Assembly: GCA_964577955.1 (NCBI GenBank)
Contig: CAZOAZ010000002.1
Coordinates: 124,001 to 188,000, forward strand
Direction: 5' to 3'
From: CADEEX01 sp964577955
Lineage (GTDB): Bacteria > Acidobacteriota > Vicinamibacteria > Vicinamibacterales > CAVVIG01
DNA: 64,000 bases
Shown: positions 27,168 through 36,555 of the stretch, piece after piece
How positions within the stretch are numbered: the stretch's first letter is position 1
Layout: each line of letters starts with the position of its first letter
Position numbers and translations under genes: made by a program
Notes under the pieces: generated by a model
What the model was told of the DNA's origin: nothing
What the model saw: only the letters and a program-made list of their open reading frames with translations
Databases searched by the model: none

Positions 27168-28169
27168 ATGAAAAACGTGCTGCTCTTTGGTCTTTTGTCA
27201 CTCGCGGTCTCAACCGCGCACGCACAGCAACCGGCGGCGGCGGCCGCGCCGACCGACGTCAAACCCGGCAGCATCAACTGCGAAGACGTCGCGTATCCCT
27301 ATCCGGTGGCGTACCTGCCGCTCACGCTCTACGGACAGGAACTGCGGATGGCCTACATGGATGTGCCTGCCCAGGGCACGCCGAACGGACGCACCGTCGT
27401 CCTGTTTCACGGCAACAACTTCGCCGGCTTCTACTGGGGCACGATGATCGACGCGATCCGCAAAGAAGGCTTCCGCGTGATCGCGCCAGACCAAATCGGC
27501 TACGGCCGGTCGTCGAAACCGATCATCCCCTACAACTTCCACGACTGGGCGCGCAACACGAAGCTGCTGCTGCAAAGCCTGCGCATCGAGAAGGCGACGA
27601 TCGTCGGCCATTCGATGGGCGGCATGCTGGCCGCGCGGTTCGCGACGCAGTACCCCGACATCACCGAGCGCCTGGTCCTCTACAACCCGATTGGCCTCGT
27701 CGATCCGCGCTACGACCGGCCGTGGGAGAACGTCGACGATGCCTATAAACGCAACCTGGCGGTGAACTATCAGGGCGTGAAGGGCGCGATCCTGCGTTAC
27801 GTCGCGCACAATCCCGCGGCCTGGACGCCCGAGTTCGAACAGTACACGCGCATCCGCTACGCCTGGACGCTCAGCGCCGACTGGCCGCGCCTCGCGATGG
27901 TGCAGGCTTTGATTTCAGCCGTGCAGTACCACGATCAGGTCATCTACGACTGGCCGCACATCAAGGCACCGACGCTGGTCTTCGGCGGCGCCGAAGACGT
28001 CCTGCCCGGATCGGCGGCGGTGTTCAAGGAGCGGATGAAGTACATCTCGGAAACGATCCCGAATCAGAAGGCGCGGCTGCTGCTGATTCCCGGACTCGGA
28101 CACGTCGCGCACATGGAAGCGCCGGACAAGGTCTTTCCGCCGCTGCTCGCGTTCTTGAAAGAAAAATAG
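27168..28169 (+). CDS. Secreted alpha/beta hydrolase
   Basis: This 333-aa protein has a signal peptide (LLFGLLSLAVSTAHAQ). The alpha/beta-hydrolase core has the oxyanion region VVLFHGNNFAGFYWG, APDQIGYGRSSKP and the nucleophile elbow IVGHSMGGML. The acid is probably in LVFGGAEDVLPGS and the His in GLGHVAHMEAPDKV. It is a complete, probably periplasmic, esterase or haloalkane-dehalogenase-like enzyme. The substrate is unknown. Confidence 0.87.
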   Translation: MKNVLLFGLLSLAVSTAHAQQPAAAAAPTDVKPGSINCEDVAYPYPVAYLPLTLYGQELRMAYMDVPAQGTPNGRTVVLFHGNNFAGFYWGTMIDAIRKEGFRVIAPDQIGYGRSSKPIIPYNFHDWARNTKLLLQSLRIEKATIVGHSMGGMLAARFATQYPDITERLVLYNPIGLVDPRYDRPWENVDDAYKRNLAVNYQGVKGAILRYVAHNPAAWTPEFEQYTRIRYAWTLSADWPRLAMVQALISAVQYHDQVIYDWPHIKAPTLVFGGAEDVLPGSAAVFKERMKYISETIPNQKARLLLIPGLGHVAHMEAPDKVFPPLLAFLKEK

Positions 28170-28171
28170 AC

Positions 28172-28264
28172 GTCACGAAAAGCTTCACAGCGAGACCGCT
28201 GAGACCGCAGAAATTCTTTTCAAAGAGAACTCTGCGTGCCTCGGCGAGCTCTTGAGGCTTTCTT
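28172..28264. repeat. Hairpin repeat family E
   Basis: The left arm AAAAGCTTCACAGCGAGACC and a matching right arm fold around a loop near TTTTCAAAGA, between the convergent hydrolase and kinase genes. It may act as a terminator for both. Confidence 0.65.
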
Positions 28265-29804
28265 ATCGTTCGAAGACTTCGCGAATCTTGCGCTCGAGCG
28301 TCTCGGACGTGAACGGCTTGTGCAGGAAGGCGATGCCCGGCGCGAGGACGCCGTGGTGGACGATCGCGTCTTCGGTGTAGCCGGACATGTAGATGACGCG
28401 AAGGTCCGGTCGCGCGGCGACGAGTTGTCGCGTCAGTTCGGGACCGCTCGTGCCGGGCATCACCACGTCGGTGAGCAGCAGATCGATGGCGGTGTGCTGC
28501 GCGGCGATCGCATGCGCGTCGTCGGCGTTGTTCGCCACCAGAACCGTGTGGCCGGCGCGTTCGAGCAGCCGCCTCGCGAGCGCGCGCAGACCGTCTTCGT
28601 CCTCGACCAGCAGAATCCTGAGCGTGCGGCCGAGCGCGCGCGGCGGCAACGGCGGCGTTTCTCCTGCGAGATCGCTGTCGACGCGCGGGAAGTACACCTT
28701 GAACGACGTCCCCTTCCCGACTTCGCTGTAGAACCCGACCGATCCGCCGCTGCGCGCCACGATGCCGTGAACCGTCGCCAATCCGAGGCCAGTCCCCTTG
28801 CCGGGCTCCTTGGTGGTGAAGAACGGTTCGAACAGCCGCGACTGGACCTCCGGTGGAATGCCGGTCCCGGTGTCGTGCACCATCAGCGCCACGTACGGAC
28901 CCGGCCTGACGGCGAGATGCGTCTTGGCGTACTCGGCATCCAGTTCGACGTTGGCGGTCTCAATGGTGAGCGTGCCGCCGCGCGGCATCGCGTCACGGGC
29001 GTTCACCGCCAGATTCATCACGATCTGCTCGACTTGCACCCGGTCAGCCTTGACCCGCGCGAGGTCGGGCTTCAAGCCGAGGACGACCTTGATGTCCTCG
29101 CCGATCAGCCGGCCGAGCATGGCGCGCATGTCGGCGATCACCTCGTTCAGATCGAGAATCGCGGGCTCGACGATCTGGCGCCGGCTGAAGGCCAGGAGCT
29201 GCCGGGTGAGGCCGGCGGCGCGCGTGCCGGCCTGCTGGATGTTGAGGACGTCACCGTGGCGCGGGTCCGACGGCTCGATGTTCTCGAGCAGCAGCTCGCA
29301 GTAGCCGAGGATCGCCGTCAGCAGGTTGTTGAAGTCGTGCGCGACACCGCCTGCCAGTCTGCCGATCGCCTCCATCTTCTGCGCCTGCTGATACTGCGCT
29401 TCGAGCAGGCGACGCTCGGTGACGTCGCGGATCACGCCGAGCAGGTTGCCGTCGGGCATCACGGTGGCAATCACGTCGGCAGAGAACGTCGTCCCATCCT
29501 TGCGGCGGAAGATCCACTCGCGGTGATAGTCGGCGGTGCTTCGAATGGCGTCGATCGCCGGCTCGATGTGCGGCACTTCGCTGACCGCGACGATGTCGGA
29601 GGCGTGAAGGCCGATCAGCTCGTCGCGCGTGTAGCCGAGCATGCGGCAGATCTGCGCGTTGGCATCGAGGTAGCGGCTGTGCGGGTCGGCGATGAGGATC
29701 CCATCCGGCGCGTACTCGAAGAGCGCGCGATAGCGCGCCTCGGCGTCGACGAAATCCGACGCGGCACTTTCTGGTGGCTTGGATTCGTCGGAACGACGAC
29801 TCAT
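28263..29804 (-). CDS. PAS hybrid histidine kinase with C-terminal receiver
   Basis: This 513-aa cytoplasmic protein has no membrane segment. A PAS domain (residues about 25-135: YRALFEYAPDGILIAD, DGTTFSADVIATVMPDG) is followed by HisKA with the phospho-accepting His156 in GGVAHDFNNLLTAI. HATPase_c follows (LAVNARDAM, VHDTGTGIPPEVQSRLFEPF, KGTGLGLATVHGIV). The receiver (about 390-513) has the acceptor Asp in LLLTDVVMPG and Lys in LHKPF. All key residues are intact. It begins a run of four same-strand two-component genes, none with a DNA-binding output domain. Confidence 0.9.
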   Translation of the reverse strand: MSRRSDESKPPESAASDFVDAEARYRALFEYAPDGILIADPHSRYLDANAQICRMLGYTRDELIGLHASDIVAVSEVPHIEPAIDAIRSTADYHREWIFRRKDGTTFSADVIATVMPDGNLLGVIRDVTERRLLEAQYQQAQKMEAIGRLAGGVAHDFNNLLTAILGYCELLLENIEPSDPRHGDVLNIQQAGTRAAGLTRQLLAFSRRQIVEPAILDLNEVIADMRAMLGRLIGEDIKVVLGLKPDLARVKADRVQVEQIVMNLAVNARDAMPRGGTLTIETANVELDAEYAKTHLAVRPGPYVALMVHDTGTGIPPEVQSRLFEPFFTTKEPGKGTGLGLATVHGIVARSGGSVGFYSEVGKGTSFKVYFPRVDSDLAGETPPLPPRALGRTLRILLVEDEDGLRALARRLLERAGHTVLVANNADDAHAIAAQHTAIDLLLTDVVMPGTSGPELTRQLVAARPDLRVIYMSGYTEDAIVHHGVLAPGIAFLHKPFTSETLERKIREVFER

Positions 29805-29893
29805 CGCGTCAGGCAGCGGACGTGGTGAGAGTACACCGACGTCGGCCGTCGTGGAGACCGATGGACGTACGCAAATCTATGTAGGAATTCGTA

Positions 29894-30934
29894 CTACAAG
29901 GACGGCGGCTCGATCGGAAACGAGAGGTGCGCGGCGGTGCCCGGCGTGGCGCGTTCGAGTTCGAATGATCCATCGATCTGCCTGACCAGCGACCGGATCA
30001 GCCGAAGCCCGAGCGACGCATGCAGTTCGCCTTCCGGCAACCCCGCGCCGTCGTCGATGACCGACAGCCGGCACGAACCCGGCGGATCGCGGCTGATGAT
30101 CACGGCGAGCCGGCCGGGATGTGCCGATGAAAGCCCGTGCTTCAACGCATTCGAAATCAGTTCGTGCAGGATCAAGCCGCAGGGCACGGCCCGATCGATC
30201 GGCACCAGGACCTGGACGACGTCGAGCACGAGTTCGATGTCGGTCCGGTGCGGATGAAGGCTCGCGACCAGTTCGGTCGAGAGCGTGCCGGCCTACTGGC
30301 CGAGATCGATCCGGGCCAGATCGTTCGCGCCGTAGAGCATCTCGTGGACCAGCGCCATGGAGCGGACCCGCTGCCGGCTCTGCTCGAAGAGCGCCGCCGC
30401 CGTCGGGTCGCCGCCGTGGATCGACTCGAGATAGAACAGGCTGGCAATGACGGCGAGGTTGTTCTTGACGCGATGATGAATTTCCTTGAGGAGCACCTCG
30501 TGCTGCTGAAGGACCGTGCGAATACGGCGCTCCGCGTCGTGGAAGGCGGTGACATCCCGGCCGATGCTGCTGACGCCGACGATCTGACCACCTTCGTCGA
30601 GATCGGCGACCGCGGTCCATTGCACCGACCGAATCTCGCCGGAGAGACTGACGATCCGGTTTTCGTGCTGAAGTGCCGGCGGACTACCGGCCAGCCACTC
30701 CCGGAAGGCCGCTCGCGTCGCGGCCAGGTCGTCGGGATGCACGAACTCCGCAGCCGGCCGACCGATGCAGGCTTCGGGCGGCGCGCCCAGGAACGTGTGC
30801 GCGGCTCCGTTGACGAAGACCAGCCGACCGGACCCGTCGACGACCGTGACGAGATCGGGGGTGTTCTGCACCAGCGCCCAAGCCCGCGCCGCGGCTCCCG
30901 CCAACACGTCGCGCCGGAGATTCCGATCGCTCAC
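29894..30934 (-). pseudogene. PAS / HisKA_2 histidine kinase split by an in-frame TAG
   Basis: The first 213 codons (from the ATG at 30934) encode a PAS domain (LVTVVDGSGRLVFVN) and the HisKA_2 dimerisation domain (LLKEIHHRVKNNLAVIASL). A TAG codon at 30293-30295 interrupts the same frame after DLARIDLGQ. Reading continues AGTLSTELVASLHPH, then the ATP-binding part (CGLILHELISNALKHGL, SVIDDGAGLPEGE) down to the stop at 29894. In the neighbouring paralogue (32593-34353) the position corresponds to a Tyr in DFGAYLKELL, so a TAC/TAT-to-TAG change is the simplest explanation. Without readthrough no ATPase domain is made. Confidence 0.75.
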
Positions 30935-30952
30935 CAGTCGTTCTCGGCGGCG

Positions 30953-32524
30953 TCAGTGGAGACGTGACGAGGCTGGCGGCTGCACGCGGGCGGCAGCGGG
31001 CAAGTGGACGCGAACCGTGGTCCCGCGGCCGGGTTGCGAGTCGATCTCGATGAAGCCTTTCAGTTGCCTCACGATCCCCTGCGCCGCCGCCAGACTCAGC
31101 CCGGCCGTGGCACCCTCATCCTTGGTGGTGAAGTACGGCTCGAAGATGTGCCCCTTGGCCTCCGCGGCGATGCCGGCGCCGCGATCCGAAACCGTGACGA
31201 CCCCATAGCGCTGGAGTCGATCGTCAGCGGTTGCCGCGCTCGCCGACTCGAACTGCGCGGTGTCGGAAACAATCAGCCAGAGCGGCCCGCCGCCGGGCAT
31301 CGCATCCCTCGCGTTCAGCACCAGATCGATCAGCACGTACTCGAGTTGATCTGGATCCGCGTCGACCCAGACGTCCACGCTGCGCGCCACGACCATGACT
31401 TCGAATTCCGTGCCAAGCATGGACTTCAGTGTTGGCAACAACTCGTCGAGGAAAGCGGCCAGATCGATCGGCTGCAGCGTCATCAACTGCCCCTGGGCAA
31501 AGGCGAGCAGCTGACGAGTGACCGCGGTCGCTCGGCCGCCGGCTGACAGCACCTGCTGGATCAGGGCCCGCGTCTGCTCGCGCAATCCCTCGTCGCGCTG
31601 CGCGAGTTCACTGCAGCCGTTGATGACGGTCAGGAAATCGTTGAAATCGCGACTGACGCCGCGCGCGAGCCGCTCGAGCGCAGCCGTCTTCTGGTCTCGC
31701 TCGGCGGAGGCCTGGACGTGCTGCTGCCCTTCAGCCATCAGGAGGCGATGTCGCGCGTCATCGAAGGTGAGCACGGCGCCGAACGCGAGGCCGAGCGGAT
31801 TCAGCAACGGTCCGGCCGCGCAGTTGACGGGGATGGCGTCGCCGTCGCGCCGCCAGAGGTACAGCGGGTCGCCACTGAACCGTACCTGTTCGCCAGCCTT
31901 GAGCGTGTGCGCCGAAAGGTGAACGCTGGACTCGCCGCCCGCATCAAACGTCAAGCGCAGCACGCGGTCGACCGCCACCCCTTCCGCGTCGCCCAGCGAC
32001 CAGCCGGAGAGCGCTTGTGCATCGGCATTCATGAACGTGATGCGGCCACCATCGTCGGTCATCACGAGGCCAGTCGCGAGGCTCGCGAGTGCCGCGCCGT
32101 AGGTGACGGCCCGCTCCCGCGCCTGACGTTCAACGGCATGCCGGCGCACGGCGACTTCCGCGGCGACGATGAGGTCGCGCTCGTGAAACGGCTTCAGGAT
32201 GTAGCCGTGCGGATCGGTGCCGGTCGCCCGCGTCACGGTCGCGCGGTCGGAGTGGGCAGTGAGAAAGACGACCGGAACATCCAGCGAGCCGCGCAGTTCG
32301 GCGGCGGCCTGGATGCCGTCCTTCCGGCCTTTGAGGCGGATGTCCATGAGCACGAGATCCGGCGGCGTGGCCAGGGCCGCGGCGATCGCCTGATCGCCGG
32401 TCTCGGCCGCCTGGACGTGCATCCCCAAACGCGACAGGCGCTCAGCGACCTCCTCGGCGACGAGACACTCGTCTTCGACGACCAGCACACGCAGTCCCTT
32501 CAGGATTTCCGATTCAGCAATCAT
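30953..32524 (-). CDS. Receiver-PAS-histidine kinase-like protein lacking the phospho-accepting His
   Basis: This 523-aa cytoplasmic protein starts at an ATG preceded by GGAG. The receiver (residues about 10-130) has VLVVEDECLVAEEVAER, acceptor Asp in LVLMDIRLKG and Lys in YILKPF. A PAS domain follows (GLVMTDDGGRITFMNADAQ). The HisKA-like segment reads ARGVSRDFNDFLTVING, with Arg where related kinases have the phospho-His (GVAHDFNN). The ATP-binding domain looks complete (DLVLNARDAMPGG, SDRGAGIAAEAKGHIFEPYF). It could be a pseudokinase that responds to phosphorylation of its receiver. Confidence 0.85.
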   Translation of the reverse strand: MIAESEILKGLRVLVVEDECLVAEEVAERLSRLGMHVQAAETGDQAIAAALATPPDLVLMDIRLKGRKDGIQAAAELRGSLDVPVVFLTAHSDRATVTRATGTDPHGYILKPFHERDLIVAAEVAVRRHAVERQARERAVTYGAALASLATGLVMTDDGGRITFMNADAQALSGWSLGDAEGVAVDRVLRLTFDAGGESSVHLSAHTLKAGEQVRFSGDPLYLWRRDGDAIPVNCAAGPLLNPLGLAFGAVLTFDDARHRLLMAEGQQHVQASAERDQKTAALERLARGVSRDFNDFLTVINGCSELAQRDEGLREQTRALIQQVLSAGGRATAVTRQLLAFAQGQLMTLQPIDLAAFLDELLPTLKSMLGTEFEVMVVARSVDVWVDADPDQLEYVLIDLVLNARDAMPGGGPLWLIVSDTAQFESASAATADDRLQRYGVVTVSDRGAGIAAEAKGHIFEPYFTTKDEGATAGLSLAAAQGIVRQLKGFIEIDSQPGRGTTVRVHLPAAARVQPPASSRLH

Positions 32525-32592
32525 GGGCGCTCCATCCGTCGGAATGATATCGGTCTGTCGGAATTCGTCCTATACGAACTGCAGGAACAAGG

Positions 32593-34353
32593 TCAGCGTG
32601 GGACTGCCTGAAAACTGACCCGCGCTTCCACGCCGGGATCGACAGAGCGCAGCTCGAATGCGCCCGAGAGCTGTCGGGTCAGCGATTGCACCAGGTGAAG
32701 ACCGAGCGAGCGGCCGCCGCCGAACGAGAATCCTGGCGGGAGTCCGACGCCGTCGTCCTGGACCGTCAAGAGATAGCGACCGCTGGCATTGCGGTCGAGA
32801 TCCAGGCGGATCCGTCCGCGCCGATCCCCGGGGAAAGCGTGTTTGAGCGCGTTTGACACGAGCTCGTTCACGATGAGCCCGCAGGGAATCGCGGTGTCGA
32901 GATCCATGGGGATCGCCCCGACGGCGACGTCTAGGGCGAAGCGCTCGGGCGAACCGAATCCACGCAGAATGTGCGGCAGGAGTTCCTTCAGGTAAGCGCC
33001 GAAATCCAGTGCGTCGAGCCCCGCCGACTTGTGCAGCGCTTCGTGCACGAGGGCCATCGATCGGATGCGCTCGCGGCTTTCGTTGAGCGCCACCGACGCT
33101 TCGGGATCGCTGGTGTGCGTCGAGGCCAGATAGAGCAGGCTCGAAATCACGGCCAGGTTGTTCTTGACGCGATGGTGGATCTCGCGCAGGAGCATGTCCT
33201 TGTCGGCCAGCGCTGCGACGAGTTCAGCGGTCCGCTCGTCGACGCGCCGTTCGAGCTCTTCATGGGCGCGCCGCAGCGCTTCATCGAGCTGTTTGCGCTC
33301 GGTCACGTCCTGGTTGATGCCAGCCAGCCGCTGCGGCCGGCCTGCCGCGTCGAAGAAGACCTGAAACCGTCCGGCCAGCCAGCGGACGGTGCCGTCCGGC
33401 TGGCGCACGCGCCACTCGCCGGCCACACCCTGGCCGGTTTGGAAAGCGCGCGTCACGAGTGCCGTCGCGTGGGCGCGGTCGTCGGGGTGGACCAGTTCCT
33501 CCCACGCGCGTTGCGTCCGGGAGAAGTCGCCGGGCTTGAGCCCATACATCGCTTCGAGTTCCGGCGTCCAGGTATTGACGCCGGTCTCGACGTTCCACTC
33601 GAACGAACCGATGCCGGCGGCCTGTTGCGCGAGCCGCAACCGTTGCTCGCTCTCCCGCAGAGATTCCTCGGCGCGCCGGCGGTCGTGGATATTGCGGCTC
33701 ACCGTCGCCCACCCGTCGATACCGCCGTCACGGTTGCGAAGCGCGAACACGTTGTAGAGCATCCAGATCGCCGCCCCGGTCACGAAATGGCGGAACCGGA
33801 TCTCCACTTCGCCGCTGCCATCAGTCGCAACGCGGGGGAGAAATGTCGTCGCGACAAAGGCCTGGTCCTCCGGAAAGAAACAGTCCTGGACGCGGATCGC
33901 GCGGGCGGCCTCGAGACTCGGCAATCCGATCAGCCGCAGCCCGGCCGGGTTCACGTAAAAGGGACAAAATTCGGCATCACACATGCCGATGAACTCGGGG
34001 CTGCTTTCGGCGAGCGCCAGAAACATCCGCCGCTCGACCTCGGTTCGCGCCCGATGCGTGATGTCGACGATGGTCAGCAGCATCAGCGCCGGGCGATCGC
34101 CTGACACCGGCGTCAGCGACAGCCGGACGTTGACCTCGCTTCCATCCGCACGGCGAAGAACTGCGTCGCGCTGAGCGTTCAGTGCTGGCAGCGGTTCCTG
34201 AAACAGCGATGCGATGGCGGCGCCGGTCAGCTGGTCACGCCGAAAGAGCGCGCCGGCGGCGCGGTTGGCGGCCAGCACCTGACGCGCCTCGTCGAACACC
34301 AGCAATGCGTCGGGCGTGGCCGCAAAGACCGCGCAATAGAGCGACTCATCCAT
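32593..34353 (-). CDS. Multi-PAS HisKA_2 sensor histidine kinase
   Basis: The ATG at 34353 gives 586 residues (MDESLYCAVFAATPDALLVFD). An extension to 35100 would cross a terminator and another gene and was rejected. Three PAS domains lie at residues about 5-110, 115-235 and 245-370 (SLYCAVFAATPDALLVFD, FLALAESSPEFIGMCD, GSFEWNVETGVNTWT). A coiled linker (ALRRAHEELERRVDERTAEL), HisKA_2 (LLREIHHRVKNNLAVISSLL) and HATPase (PCGLIVNELVSNALKHAF, VQDDGVGLPPGFSF) complete it. It is soluble and intact, and paralogous to the interrupted kinase at 29894-30934. Confidence 0.88.
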   Translation of the reverse strand: MDESLYCAVFAATPDALLVFDEARQVLAANRAAGALFRRDQLTGAAIASLFQEPLPALNAQRDAVLRRADGSEVNVRLSLTPVSGDRPALMLLTIVDITHRARTEVERRMFLALAESSPEFIGMCDAEFCPFYVNPAGLRLIGLPSLEAARAIRVQDCFFPEDQAFVATTFLPRVATDGSGEVEIRFRHFVTGAAIWMLYNVFALRNRDGGIDGWATVSRNIHDRRRAEESLRESEQRLRLAQQAAGIGSFEWNVETGVNTWTPELEAMYGLKPGDFSRTQRAWEELVHPDDRAHATALVTRAFQTGQGVAGEWRVRQPDGTVRWLAGRFQVFFDAAGRPQRLAGINQDVTERKQLDEALRRAHEELERRVDERTAELVAALADKDMLLREIHHRVKNNLAVISSLLYLASTHTSDPEASVALNESRERIRSMALVHEALHKSAGLDALDFGAYLKELLPHILRGFGSPERFALDVAVGAIPMDLDTAIPCGLIVNELVSNALKHAFPGDRRGRIRLDLDRNASGRYLLTVQDDGVGLPPGFSFGGGRSLGLHLVQSLTRQLSGAFELRSVDPGVEARVSFQAVPR

Positions 34354-34500
34354 CGCGTCATGTGTTTCGGCTGAGACTCTCGTCGGCGCCACGGGTTGGC
34401 CACGCCTGGCGACACAGTTTTGCAGCGTTTTTGGCGATTTGGCGTAGTCCACTCTCCGACAAACAGGTCGGTCGAACTGTTTTGGAGAAAGGGCCGGCAG

Positions 34501-34540
34501 AAAAGAAAAACGGCGCGCGACCCTTGCGGATGGCGCGCCG
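34501..34540 (-). terminator. Rho-independent terminator of the 34560-35120 gene
   Basis: On the minus strand, CGGCGCGC, a loop of about 14 bases, and GCGCGCCG are followed by TTTTTCTTTT, starting about 20 bases after the stop codon. Confidence 0.8.
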
Positions 34541-34559
34541 AATGGTCGATCGCAATGAT

Positions 34560-35120
34560 TCAGCGGGCGGCGACTTGCGGCGCGTCGTCGCCGAAGATCT
34601 TGAGCAGCGCCGTCAGCATGTGCGCGTAGCGGCTGTCGGCGTCCTGAAAGGCCTGGCGATAGGCGTCTTCGGTCATGCGCTGCTTCTTCCAGTCGTTGTC
34701 GAACACGACGCGCGCACCCTTGAGCTCGAAGCTGTCGCCGCCGATGTTGGCGGCGCGCACGGCCTTCAACCCGTCGGCGAGCGTGTCTTCGATGCTGACG
34801 CGCGTGCCCGGTTCGGCGGCGGTGTTGAGGTCCATGTAGACCTCGGCGTAGTCCTTCTGTTCGAGGCGGGTGTCCATCAGCGCCGGCTGGGCGTAGCTGG
34901 CGGAGACCACCAGCAACTGGGATCCGGGCACGTAGAGCGCACTCACGTAGGTGCCGGTGCCGTTCGGATCCTTCGCCGCAATCAGATCGAGCTTGGCCGC
35001 GTCGAGCTTCTCGATCAACTGCTTGACCAGGGGCGCAGACTTCGAGTCCTGCGCGGCCGCCCCGGGCGCCACCAGACCCACAATCGCAGCAACCAAACAC
35101 GCCGACCGCATGGCCTTCAT
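34560..35120 (-). CDS. Secreted protein of unknown function
   Basis: The start at 35120 (MKAMRSACLVAAIVG) is chosen because GGAGG lies eight bases upstream and a signal peptide ending in APGAAAQ follows. The ATG at 35138 would precede that site. The 186-aa product has a helical start (VKQLIEKLDAAKLDLIAA) and a beta-rich middle (GTYVSALYVPGSQLLVVSASY, KDYAEVYMDLNTAA). RMTEDAYRQAFQDADSRYAHML is near the end. No cysteines or catalytic motif were recognised after the signal. It is probably periplasmic and followed by a strong terminator. Confidence 0.75.
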   Translation of the reverse strand: MKAMRSACLVAAIVGLVAPGAAAQDSKSAPLVKQLIEKLDAAKLDLIAAKDPNGTGTYVSALYVPGSQLLVVSASYAQPALMDTRLEQKDYAEVYMDLNTAAEPGTRVSIEDTLADGLKAVRAANIGGDSFELKGARVVFDNDWKKQRMTEDAYRQAFQDADSRYAHMLTALLKIFGDDAPQVAAR

Positions 35121-35348
35121 CGCTACATCCTCCCGCATGGAGTCGGGGACCGGCCGGTGGAGTCAGTCGTGCTCAACCGGCCGGACCGCGATTATCAGTA
35201 GCCATAATCGGCCCCGCCGACGGGGTCTTGACCCTCATCCGACGGCATACGCGGTTTCCTGCCGGGGTAAGTCGGCCGCGCAGTTGTGCGCAAAGCTCCG
35301 TATACTCTCGCGCGTGGCACGGAAGCCACGAAGGCTGGAGGTCCGGCG

Positions 35349-36335
35349 ATGCGGAGGGTTCTCATCGTTTTACTCCTTGGCGTCGCGGCCGCCGCGTCAA
35401 GCCGACTGATTCGGGCCGCGACCGCCATGCCCGACTGGGCGTACGCGATTCCCGCGCCGCCGCCCACCGGCGCCGCGCCGGCCACGCCGCCACCGCCAGA
35501 CACGACGCCGCGCAAGGTTCCCGGCAGCGATCTGACGTTCACGCGTCCCCAGATCTCGGACGGCTTCGGGCCGGCCGACTGGTTCCCCGGCGATCATCCG
35601 CGGATGCCGGACATCGTGTCGCATGGGCGTCGCCCGGATGTCCGCGCCTGCGGTCTCTGCCACTACCCGAACGGCAAGGGCCGCCAGGAAAACGCCGGCG
35701 TCTCTGGACTTCCTGTCTCGTACTTCATCCAGACGATGAATGACTTCCGTTCGGGCGCGCGCAAGAGCGCCGAGTCGCGCAAGGCCAACACCAACGCGAT
35801 GATCAACATCGCGAAGGCGATGACCGCGGAGGAAATCAAGGCGTCCGCGGAGTACTTCGGCGCGATGAAGTGGACGCCCTGGGTCAAAGTCGTCGAGTCC
35901 GCGACGGTACCGAAGATGGTGAGCCGCGGCGGCATTTGGATTCCGGTCGAGGGCGGCGCCAAGGAACCGATCGGCATGCGGATCGTCGAGACACCCGAGG
36001 ATCCGGAGCGAACCGAGATCCTGCGCGACCCGCGCTCCGGATTCATCGCGTATGCCCCGGTCGGCAGCGTCAAGAAGGGTGAGGCGCTGGCGAAGACCGG
36101 CGGCAACGGCCGGACGCTCGCGTGCGCCGAGTGTCATGGTCCGGGGCTCACCGGTCTCGGTCCTGTGCCTGGCATCGCCGGCCGTTCGCCGAGCTACCTG
36201 GCGCGCCAGATGTATGACATGCAGGCCGGTGCGCGAAACGGTGAATGGGGCGAGCTGATGAAGCCGGTGGTCGCGAAGCTGACCGAAGAAGATCTCGTCA
36301 ACCTCAGCGCCTACGTCGCCTCGCTGACCCCTTAG
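35349..36335 (+). CDS. Dihaem cytochrome c, exported
   Basis: The ATG at 35349 follows a GGAGG and gives 328 residues with a signal segment (RRVLIVLLLGVAAAASSRLIRA). The 21-codon longer version from 35286 lacks a good site. A Pro-rich linker is followed by two CxxCH haem sites, ACGLCHY at about residue 100 and ACAECHG at about 260. The second domain has PGIAGRSPSYLARQMYDMQAG, typical of the class I cytochrome c553/c4 fold. It probably carries electrons in the periplasm. The redox partner is not visible. Confidence 0.86.
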   Translation: MRRVLIVLLLGVAAAASSRLIRAATAMPDWAYAIPAPPPTGAAPATPPPPDTTPRKVPGSDLTFTRPQISDGFGPADWFPGDHPRMPDIVSHGRRPDVRACGLCHYPNGKGRQENAGVSGLPVSYFIQTMNDFRSGARKSAESRKANTNAMINIAKAMTAEEIKASAEYFGAMKWTPWVKVVESATVPKMVSRGGIWIPVEGGAKEPIGMRIVETPEDPERTEILRDPRSGFIAYAPVGSVKKGEALAKTGGNGRTLACAECHGPGLTGLGPVPGIAGRSPSYLARQMYDMQAGARNGEWGELMKPVVAKLTEEDLVNLSAYVASLTP

Positions 36336-36343
36336 TTTGAGTT

Positions 36344-36380
36344 CGGTGTCAGACACGTGTCTGACACCACGTCTGACACC
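36344..36380. repeat. Palindromic repeat family A
   Basis: GGTGTCAGACACGTGTCTGAC is followed by a third half-unit, ten bases after the cytochrome gene. Confidence 0.8.
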
Positions 36381-36486
36381 TTGGCAGAATTTGCCAGGGG
36401 CAACCGTGATTGGTTCGGCATTTAAGCTCATGACTACGCGATCGAACCACTACAAATAGATCGACATTCGACATCGACCACAAGTC

Positions 36487-36522
36487 GGGGTCAGACACGG
36501 TGTCAGACACGTGTCTGACCCC
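36487..36522. repeat. Palindromic repeat family A
   Basis: GGGGTCAGACAC, GGTGTCAGACAC and GTGTCTGACCCC lie in series just upstream of the MBL-fold gene. A false upstream start reads MSDPKPNQ from it. Confidence 0.78.
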
Positions 36523-36555
36523 AAACCCAACCAAACCCCAAGGCGGAGGCGGAAC

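Noticed and set aside
34354..35100. Extension of the multi-PAS kinase to 35100
   Set aside because: It would cross a rho-independent terminator and another gene, and the sequence there is Arg-rich nonsense.
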